Shown in pieces: positions 1-4,971 of a stretch of DNA of 19,782 bases. The translations under genes and the position numbers were made by a program. Source of the stretch: Acidobacteriaceae bacterium (GTDB lineage Bacteria > Acidobacteriota > Terriglobia > Terriglobales > Acidobacteriaceae); the NCBI GenBank assembly GCA_003133425.1, contig PKXI01000426.1, positions 1 through 19,782 on the forward strand, read 5' to 3'. Numbering within the stretch: the first letter of the stretch is position 1; the number at the start of each line of letters is the position of its first letter. The notes beneath the pieces are model-generated. The model was not told the DNA's origin. It searched no databases and was given only the letters and a program-made list of their open reading frames with translations.

Positions 1-1
1 A

Positions 2-337
2 AGCGGATGGTTCGGCTCGGTCTTTCTCCGTCGTTTGCTGAACCGCATGAATATGGCAGTCGTCGAATCGACGCTCTCGCGCATGGAACTTGAGCCTCAT
101 CACCTCGTTCTGGAGATTGGCTTCGGAGGATCGGAGAGCCAGAAGCACATGAGTCTTGATCGTTGCAGAATCATCGATCTTCCGAAGATTATCTCGCGAC
201 GCACGTCAACTCTTCTCGCGAAGTATTGGCGGCGTGACTCGCGCCTACTTGCAGCGCGGGTCTATGTCCCGAAGGACCACGGCAACGCAGAATCTGGAGC
301 GCAGACCGCACGCCTCTTGAGTTCGATAGGGCGATGA
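2..337 (+). pseudogene. Truncated or decayed SAM-dependent methyltransferase fragment (left-edge partial)
   Basis: A frame open from the left edge encodes a stretch resembling the N-terminal part of class I SAM-dependent methyltransferases. A WFGSVFLRRLLNRMN segment is followed by VLEIGFGG, which matches motif I of the SAM-binding fold (VLEIGxGxG). After that glycine motif, near position 130, the similarity stops: no motif II or III is recognisable in the remaining 70 or so codons, which are rich in Arg and Ser and look non-native. The fragment ends only 17 nt before the next gene. I read it as a methyltransferase gene cut after motif I by a deletion or recombination, but the true start lies outside the window. 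The fold assignment is moderate; the pseudogene status is inference. Confidence 0.4.
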
Positions 338-354
338 AGCTGAGGTGAAGACGT

Positions 355-1119
355 ATGTTCGTTCGTAATCTTCTTGCGATAGTCCTGGTATTTGTCTGCG
401 GCTTCCTTGTTCCAACCATGCCGGCCCAGACTTCCGTACCCCAGTCCTATACACTTACCGTCTCTTCGGGCATGGCGCTTGAAGCGATGTCTCTGAACTC
501 CCCGGTGGAGGCGAAGGTTTCTCGCTTCGGTCCCAGGGAGTTCGTGGATGTAACCGCGGGCGCCCCAGCAGGGCCCAAGGCCATTCATGCGCGTCACTGG
601 TTCGATCTGGTGACTCACAAGGTCTACACGCTCGATGTGGCGCATAACACGTGCTCATGGATGAGCTTTACCGCGCCGGATATGCCCAACATGTACGACC
701 CGGTTGCCACCCCCGCGCCATCCGCGGAAGAACTCGCTGCATTCAACAAAAACGTGGTGCGGCGGGAGAACGTCAACGGCATTGCGGCCAAGCTCTCGGA
801 AAGCTCCAGCGATCAGGGTAAGTCGAGTGTCTGGGCTGCGGAGAATGGCAACTATCCCGTCAAGGCGGTGATGACCTTTCCGGGTGCACAGCCTATGTTG
901 ATGCTGGAAGTGAAAGAACTTCACTTCGTGAAGCCGGATATCGCACTGCTCGTGCCACCCGCCAACTGCACGACCCACGCGCAGGGCGAATGGACCGCTA
1001 CCGGGATGAGCGGTCACTTTGAGGTGAACGTCGAGGCGCAAGGATCAGGATCGGTCGACCTGAAGACCGGAAAGGCCACGGGCGACGCTACCGTGAAATC
1101 CGGCAGCCAGGCGCACTGA
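355..1119 (+). CDS. Secreted protein of unknown function
   Basis: I do not recognise the family of this 254-residue protein. Residues 1-24 form a clear Sec signal peptide: MFVR, a hydrophobic core (NLLAIVLVFVCGFLV), then a probable cleavage site around PTMPAQ. The mature part is soluble and predicted rich in beta strands, with HARHWFDLVTHKVYTLD near residues 79-95 and two cysteines (about residues 100 and 205) that could form a disulfide once exported. There are no transmembrane segments after the signal and no catalytic motif I can name. The C-terminus is rich in Gly, Ser and Lys. A GAGGTGAAG purine-rich stretch upstream of the ATG supports the start. It is a lone gene between the methyltransferase remnant and the tRNA-Phe scar, so it may belong to the element on the left. 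Confidence 0.72.
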   Translation: MFVRNLLAIVLVFVCGFLVPTMPAQTSVPQSYTLTVSSGMALEAMSLNSPVEAKVSRFGPREFVDVTAGAPAGPKAIHARHWFDLVTHKVYTLDVAHNTCSWMSFTAPDMPNMYDPVATPAPSAEELAAFNKNVVRRENVNGIAAKLSESSSDQGKSSVWAAENGNYPVKAVMTFPGAQPMLMLEVKELHFVKPDIALLVPPANCTTHAQGEWTATGMSGHFEVNVEAQGSGSVDLKTGKATGDATVKSGSQAH

Positions 1120-1173
1120 TATTTCGCGCAAGAGTTCACCCGCATTCTCCACCCGTGATTGGTCCGTTTTACA

Positions 1174-1226
1174 CGTATTTCGGCGTATTTTGACGCCCCC
1201 CCAAGTTGTGTAAGTAGTTGTAAGTA
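1174..1226. repeat. Two pairs of 10-bp-phased short direct repeats beside the tRNA-Phe scar
   Basis: CGTATTT occurs at 1174-1180 and 1184-1190, and GTAAGTA at 1210-1216 and 1220-1226. Both pairs repeat at exactly 10 bp, one helical turn, and both lie on the left of the tRNA-Phe fragment. Phased short repeats next to a tRNA core resemble the arm-type sites bound by tyrosine recombinases. The repeats are directly visible; their role is inference. Confidence 0.4.
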
Positions 1227-1241
1227 TTGCTTATTAACGCC

Positions 1242-1286
1242 CTGAAAAGACCGGCGTCGGCGGTTCAATCCCGTCTCTGGCCACCA
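1242..1286 (+). other. 3' half of a tRNA-Phe gene (candidate attachment-site scar)
   Basis: The 45 nt match the 3' half of a class I tRNA with exact spacing. They comprise anticodon loop CTGAAAA with anticodon GAA (1242-1248), 5 nt of anticodon stem, a 5-nt variable loop, T stem GGCGG (1259-1263), T loop TTCAATC (1264-1270), T stem CCGTC (1271-1275), acceptor TCTGGCC (1276-1282), discriminator A and CCA (1284-1286). The 5' half is missing: the 35 nt upstream contain no GGCCAGA acceptor strand, no D arm, and no sequence able to pair with the anticodon stem. A break exactly at the anticodon loop is a known crossover position for tyrosine recombinases that integrate into tRNA genes, so this is probably an att site rather than a working tRNA. 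Confidence 0.85.
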
Positions 1287-1326
1287 AGAATTATGGTTAC
1301 AACTAGCGTCCTCGCGTTCCTTCTAA

Positions 1327-1587
1327 CCAGATCGCCGCAACCTCCTCACCCGCGACCCGCTGCAACTATTCCACTTCGACAACCAGGGCGCGGCCTGCTT
1401 TGGCTTCGGTGACCACCAGCCTCTTACTGGAGAAAACAAGATCGATCCCGGATTTTGAGCGCTCGGTCGGCCTGTCAGCGGTATGTAGAAACTGAAGTTG
1501 GAGCGCGGCCGTAACGCCACCGGCAGCCTAGTCCAAAACCTCCGCGCGGGGTTCGTACCACCTGAAGCATCCAACCCGGTGGTCTAG
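1327..1587 (+). pseudogene. Possible decayed coding relic with two in-frame stops
   Basis: One frame reads as protein-like sequence through an internal TGA (1456-1458) and a further internal TAG. It gives LTRDPLQLFHFDNQGAACFG and then KLKLERGRNATGSLVQNL before ending at TAG 1585-1587. No start codon or ribosome-binding site is evident and I do not recognise the protein. The composition differs from the shadow frames around it, which suggests an old gene remnant. It lies between the two tRNA scars, where no intact gene is present. This is a weak call. Confidence 0.25.
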
Positions 1588-1624
1588 GCAAGGTTCACAC
1601 TGTGGAATGGTTGGACTGCCAGTT

Positions 1625-1665
1625 CCCCTTTGTAAGGTGCTTCCCTTTTTGTAAGGTAAAAGGGG
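1625..1665. repeat. Repeated TTGTAAGGT units with an overlapping hairpin
   Basis: TTGTAAGGT occurs at 1630-1638 and 1649-1657, each after a C/T-rich run. Overlapping the second copy, CCCTTTT (1643-1649) and AAAAGGG (1658-1664) form a 7-bp inverted repeat with an 8-nt loop. The core TTGTAAG also appears at 1218-1224 and at 1771-1777, directly beside each tRNA scar. Four copies within about 560 bp is more than chance predicts for a 7-mer. A role as recombinase-binding or regulatory repeats is inference. Confidence 0.4.
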
Positions 1666-1778
1666 CGTACAGGGCGTGCCTAGCCGCACAGGGCGGACGC
1701 AGCGCACGTCTCAAGTTACCAAGTAATCGGTTTATTTTGCTATACATGGCAATAGAATCAATAATCTACGTTGTAAGC

Positions 1779-1802
1779 TGGCGGAGAGAGGGGGATTCGA
1801 AC
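1779..1802 (-). other. 3' end of a tRNA-Ser gene (candidate attachment-site scar, left border of an island)
   Basis: Read on the minus strand, the 24 nt are G, T loop TTCGAAT, T stem CCCCC, acceptor TCTCTCC, discriminator G and CCA. This is the typical tRNA-Ser 3' end (partner acceptor strand GGAGAGA). The next bases upstream on that strand, CTAA, cannot pair as the 5' T stem, and no long variable arm or anticodon arm follows, so the gene is cut inside the T arm. That is the other common recombinase crossover position in tRNA genes. A displaced 3' copy normally marks the distal end of an element, so the element should extend to the right with the intact minus-strand tRNA-Ser at its far end. 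Confidence 0.82.
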
Positions 1803-1853
1803 TTAGCATATATCACGCGGCTTTATTGAGGCTCAGCCCAAACTAGAAAATCG

Positions 1854-1873
1854 ATACCCCCGATAATACCCCC
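1854..1873. repeat. Direct repeat of ATACCCCC beside the tRNA-Ser scar
   Basis: ATACCCCC occurs at 1854-1861 and 1866-1873, 12 bp apart, on the right (element-facing) side of the tRNA-Ser scar. This mirrors the phased repeats left of the tRNA-Phe scar, so these could be arm-type recombinase sites. The rest of 1874-2108 holds no gene I can support and no integrase remnant. Confidence 0.35.
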
Positions 1874-2108
1874 ACACTAAAGCTGCTGGGTTCAGCCACT
1901 TTCGATCTCATCCCGTCACCCCGGTCCGTCCGAATATCATGCAAAGAATATTTCTTAGAAGAAAGAAAGTGCCCGCCTAACATTCCCCCGACGGCTTGAA
2001 CCCTAGCATGTGGCTATGGTGACACCAGCGCGAATGGTGACTCAATGATAATGTTGCCGCCGAACAAGTCCGAGGTCATTGAATCAGATCGGTATTCGGC
2101 CCCGAAAT

Positions 2109-2999
2109 CTACGCAAGCGCCAGGTTCATGTTGCTAATGGCCTCGTCGATCTCCTGCGTGCTTTTGAATCCAATCGTGGCGCAGTCCACGTTCGCATTCT
2201 GGAAAGCGAACCTGATCGCCTTCACACGGTCGTCGTGACTATTCTGGAACTGACCGCCACCACACAGCTTCATACCGATCACACCGAGCCCTTCCTTCTT
2301 GAGCTGGTGTATGTGATCCACCACTTCGCTCACGTTGTCCGGGTGGTTGGTGTCTTCGTAGGTCGGCCCGTCCATACGCGCGCCGCTGTGGTTGATGCGG
2401 ATCAGTCCCACGTCGAGCCACTTTGTACCCGGCATCTGTCGCAGCGCCGGTAGCCCGTGCACTGAGGCGCCGTGCGTACGAATGATCTTCCTCTGCTGCG
2501 CCCCAAGTATCCCGTCCTGCCAGCGCTTCGTGGTCTCCGGCCAGTCGGCCGTGTGCTGCCAGTGCAGCAGCATGATGTCAAAATACTCGGCCTGCGAGGT
2601 ACGCAGCAGCTCATTAAACTTGGCCTGTGGATCGATGCCCTCGGGAAACGTGGTCACCTTGTTCATCAGTTGGTAGCTGTCGCGTGGCAAACCCTTCAGC
2701 GCCTCGCCCAACATTGCCGGGGTCTGGTAAGCCTCCGCCGTCTCGAAAAAGCGGATGCCGCGGTCGTGCGCATAGCGCACCAGCCGTGTGAACTCCTGCT
2801 GCCCGAGGGCTGCCTGGACCGCACCCCCGTCGGTACCGGTTCCGAAGGCCAGCCGCGATACTTCAACCTTGGAGCGGCCCAGCACTACGGTGTCGGTCGC
2901 GGTGCGCCGGGCGCCGGCTAGCGGAAGAGTTCCTACCGTCGCCATGGCTCCGGCGGCCAAACTTGTTTTGAGGAAACTACGCCGTGTGAATGGACTCAT
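2109..2999 (-). CDS. Tat-exported aldo/keto reductase
   Basis: This is an NAD(P)H-type oxidoreductase of the aldo/keto reductase superfamily, 296 residues, of the usual length plus an export signal. The N-terminus FTRRSFLKTSLAAGAMA is a twin-arginine signal, so the folded enzyme probably carries its cofactor across the membrane. The barrel starts around residue 38 (VVLGRSKVEVSRLAFGTG). Of the catalytic tetrad, Tyr91 (FETAEAY), Lys114 (MNKV) and His146 (LLHWQH) are present, but the usual Asp before TA is Glu86. The cofactor-binding C-terminal element IGFKSTQEIDEAI is near residues 275-288. GGAGGT lies 4 nt before the ATG. It follows the exported RraA-like gene on the same strand about 400 bp downstream, with a terminator between, so it is probably a separate unit. 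The substrate is unknown; a carbonyl on an exported sugar derivative is a guess. Confidence 0.85.
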   Translation of the reverse strand: MSPFTRRSFLKTSLAAGAMATVGTLPLAGARRTATDTVVLGRSKVEVSRLAFGTGTDGGAVQAALGQQEFTRLVRYAHDRGIRFFETAEAYQTPAMLGEALKGLPRDSYQLMNKVTTFPEGIDPQAKFNELLRTSQAEYFDIMLLHWQHTADWPETTKRWQDGILGAQQRKIIRTHGASVHGLPALRQMPGTKWLDVGLIRINHSGARMDGPTYEDTNHPDNVSEVVDHIHQLKKEGLGVIGMKLCGGGQFQNSHDDRVKAIRFAFQNANVDCATIGFKSTQEIDEAISNMNLALA

Positions 3000-3142
3000 C
3001 TCAACCTCCGTGGCTCAAGCCTTTGGCGAGCCGGATGAGTGGATGTTAGCACGCGCAACAGGCCAAGCTATCTCAGGCGGATGTACGGTTCCGGTATGCT
3101 GGACTCCGCAGTTCAGTTCGAGAGCTAGGCGACAACGATGAT

Positions 3143-3164
3143 ACCCCGCTGCTTGCGGCGGGGT
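3143..3164. terminator. GC-rich hairpin upstream of the aldo/keto reductase gene
   Basis: ACCCCGC (3143-3149) and GCGGGGT (3158-3164) form a 7-bp perfect stem with an 8-nt loop. Only weakly T-rich sequence follows on either strand. It could be a backup terminator or a leader structure for the minus-strand reductase gene. The remaining bases from 3000 to 3330 show nothing else I can support. Confidence 0.35.
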
Positions 3165-3327
3165 TGTTCATTATGACTGAGGATCACTTTTTCAGGATCG
3201 ACTAACTTACAAATGGAGATCTCGTCGCGCGTTACTCAACTTTTTCTCGAGCACATCGGACTAGGACGGCGGCTCCAGCCACCCAAAACGAATCAGACCC
3301 CTTCAAACCATAAATCAATTGAATTGC

Positions 3328-3373
3328 GAAAGGTAAAAGAGCCTGAGGAGACGCACCATTGCACTCCTCAGGC
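3328..3373 (-). terminator. Rho-independent terminator of the exported RraA-like gene
   Basis: On the minus strand, a perfect 10-bp inverted repeat, GCCTGAGGAG (3364-3373 read in reverse) with CTCCTCAGGC (3341-3350), has a 13-nt loop. It is followed by the T-rich run TCTTTTACCTTT. It starts 28 nt past the stop codon of the exported RraA-like gene, the position and form expected of an intrinsic terminator. Confidence 0.75.
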
Positions 3374-3400
3374 ACGGATTGGACCAACAGTCGCCCGGAC

Positions 3401-4381
3401 TTACTTCTTCGGGATAGAGTCATTTGGGATCGGTACACCGTCGGGAGAAGGCGGAGTCTGATGTCCCTGAACCGTCCAATCCCGCGGCCAACCGTTTTTG
3501 TCGTAGATCTTTCCACGTTTGTACTCGTCGTCTTCAAAGATCCACCGTGCAATCCTGGCCACTTGGACTGCCTTCGCCCGCGGCACGACTGCTACGCCAT
3601 CATAGTCAGCAACGATGACGTCACCAGGCATCACGAGAACACCACCAACCACGACGGGGGAATTGTAGGATTCCAGCCACTCTCGTCCCTGGTTGATTCC
3701 CCGCGGCGATCTCGCCGGATCTTGGTAGACGGGAATGTGAGTCAGGACCATTTCGTCCGTATCACGGCATACCCCCGCGTCACCTACCATCCCGACCAAT
3801 CCTTGGCCCATCATTGTTGCGCCGTTGTTAGACCCACAGAAGCCATTGTCTTTGGCCTCGTCTTGGAGTACCAATACTGAGCCCTTGTGTATTTCCATCT
3901 GCCAGCCACTTTCAGCTCTAGGCCCATTATTAATTTGCTGGTCCGCTGGTGGCTGCCAGCGTCCCGCATCCGCAGGCAACCCTCCGTTTACTCCCTGCCA
4001 CTTCAAGGCATCGGCTTCGTTGTTGAACTGCGGCTCGCCTGCCTGCGCCGGCACGACATGTACTGTCACTGCAACTCCGTGAATCCGATGCGTCATGTGC
4101 TGCTCGTCGCGCCAAAGCGGCCGAATGCGCTGATCCATCATGGTCACTTCTTTAAGGCCCACGGCGTCGAGCGCATCAATCACGTCGGATTCACGTAGTC
4201 CGTCGTAAAGCTTCAACAAAGCAGCGTCTTCTTCTTCTGTGTACATATGCACTTTTATGAATTGAAACCCGGAGTCCGGGGTGGGGTGGGGGGGGGGCGG
4301 GCTGCCTGCTTGCGCCCAGCCCAAACCCGCTGTTGCGAGCGTTAGGGATGCGATCGTGAGTATGCGCTTTGTCTGTTTCAC
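3401..4381 (-). CDS. Exported RraA / HMG-aldolase-family protein
   Basis: A 326-residue member of the RraA fold family, which includes 4-hydroxy-4-methyl-2-oxoglutarate/4-carboxy-4-hydroxy-2-oxoadipate aldolases and proteins once annotated as menaquinone methyltransferases. I chose a GTG start at 4379-4381 because AAGGAG lies 6 nt upstream and it yields a clean Sec signal peptide (KQTKRILTIASLTLATAGLGWAQA); the frame stays open 47 codons further upstream. The domain runs from about residue 45 (DALDAVG at 69-75) and keeps the family Arg-Asp pair at R206-D207 (GDAGVCRDTDE) and a late ADYDGVAVVP segment. It is about 100 residues longer than cytoplasmic homologues, owing to the signal, an insert near 110-160 (AGEPQFNNEA, WQPPADQQINN) and a proline-rich C-tail. 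A C10 run encodes prolines just after the signal. It is divergent from the receptor gene. Export of this family is unusual; enzymatic activity is inferred only. Confidence 0.8.
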   Translation of the reverse strand: MKQTKRILTIASLTLATAGLGWAQAGSPPPPHPTPDSGFQFIKVHMYTEEEDAALLKLYDGLRESDVIDALDAVGLKEVTMMDQRIRPLWRDEQHMTHRIHGVAVTVHVVPAQAGEPQFNNEADALKWQGVNGGLPADAGRWQPPADQQINNGPRAESGWQMEIHKGSVLVLQDEAKDNGFCGSNNGATMMGQGLVGMVGDAGVCRDTDEMVLTHIPVYQDPARSPRGINQGREWLESYNSPVVVGGVLVMPGDVIVADYDGVAVVPRAKAVQVARIARWIFEDDEYKRGKIYDKNGWPRDWTVQGHQTPPSPDGVPIPNDSIPKK

Positions 4382-4387
4382 ATTATT

Positions 4388-4393
4388 CTCCTT
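4388..4393 (-). promoter_or_regulatory. Ribosome-binding site that sets the GTG start of the exported RraA-like gene
   Basis: AAGGAG on the minus strand lies 6 nt before the GTG at 4379-4381. It decides between this start and the longer ATG frame beginning at 4522, which has no signal peptide at its front. Confidence 0.7.
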
Positions 4394-4531
4394 GTTTTTT
4401 TCCTTCTGGATTGAATTGAAGACCCAAGAGTACATACGCTTCGAACTCATGGAGAGAGGTTGGCTGTGCGTCCAAATTGTTCCGCGCCTTATGGACCCTG
4501 ACCCTGAACGCGGTACTTCCAAACCAGAATG

Positions 4532-4560
4532 AGTACATCAGACATAATATATTCTGTCAA
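4532..4560 (-). promoter_or_regulatory. Candidate promoter for the exported RraA-like gene, containing the shared motif (copy A)
   Basis: On the minus strand TTGACA (4555-4560) is followed after 17 nt by TGTACT (4532-4537), a full -35 match and a partial -10 match. The spacer carries AATATATTATGTC (4541-4553), copy A of a motif shared with two other promoter regions. The core is symmetric: GACA, one base, AATATATT, one base, TGTC. The sequence match is visible; promoter function is inference. Confidence 0.45.
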
Positions 4561-4666
4561 GATAATCATTGTGCTTCTCAACTGTTCGTCGGGCATTTGG
4601 CGAGACAAAGGTCGATGGCAAACCGAAGACCGAGGATCTACAAAACGTCTGCTGTGGCTATTTGGA

Positions 4667-4707
4667 AGTCTTTTCTCTCAGGGTCCCAAACGCGGAGTCT
4701 TTTCTCT
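4667..4707 (+). repeat. 12-bp direct repeat in the receptor-gene upstream region
   Basis: AGTCTTTTCTCT occurs at 4667-4678 and 4696-4707, 29 bp apart, in the 590-bp gap between the divergent exported RraA-like gene and the receptor gene. The gap otherwise holds the two promoters and the motif copies; no gene in it is supportable. The role of this repeat is unknown. Confidence 0.4.
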
Positions 4708-4798
4708 TTGGAGAGGATTATTGGGCGTAGCAGAGGATGCAGATGGGAGCAAAGTTTCCGCCCAGGGCCGGAAATGCCGTCGAAATTAGGATGGCTAA

Positions 4799-4846
4799 AC
4801 ATCAGATAAAATATATTTGACATTTGCTAATTCTTCCATGTACAGT
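4799..4846 (+). promoter_or_regulatory. Candidate promoter of the TonB-dependent receptor gene with shared motif (copy B)
   Basis: TTGACA (4817-4822) and TACAGT (4841-4846) are separated by 18 nt and lie about 125 nt before the receptor start. Overlapping the -35 is copy B of the motif, AATATATTTTATC on the minus strand (4805-4817). A longer 20-mer at 4799-4818 matches 4535-4554 at 17 of 20 positions in direct orientation. A regulator bound here would overlap the -35 box, which would suit repression. This is inference from position. Confidence 0.5.
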
Positions 4847-4971
4847 TTTCTGGTTTCGTGGGGGCCTCGCGGATTTCACATGAAAAGGGCATTGCAGGAT
4901 GCTCAATGCAAAGTTCTCGACCAAGAGGCGCTGAGGAGCAAAACAAACCACTATGACAAGGAGGCTGTACA

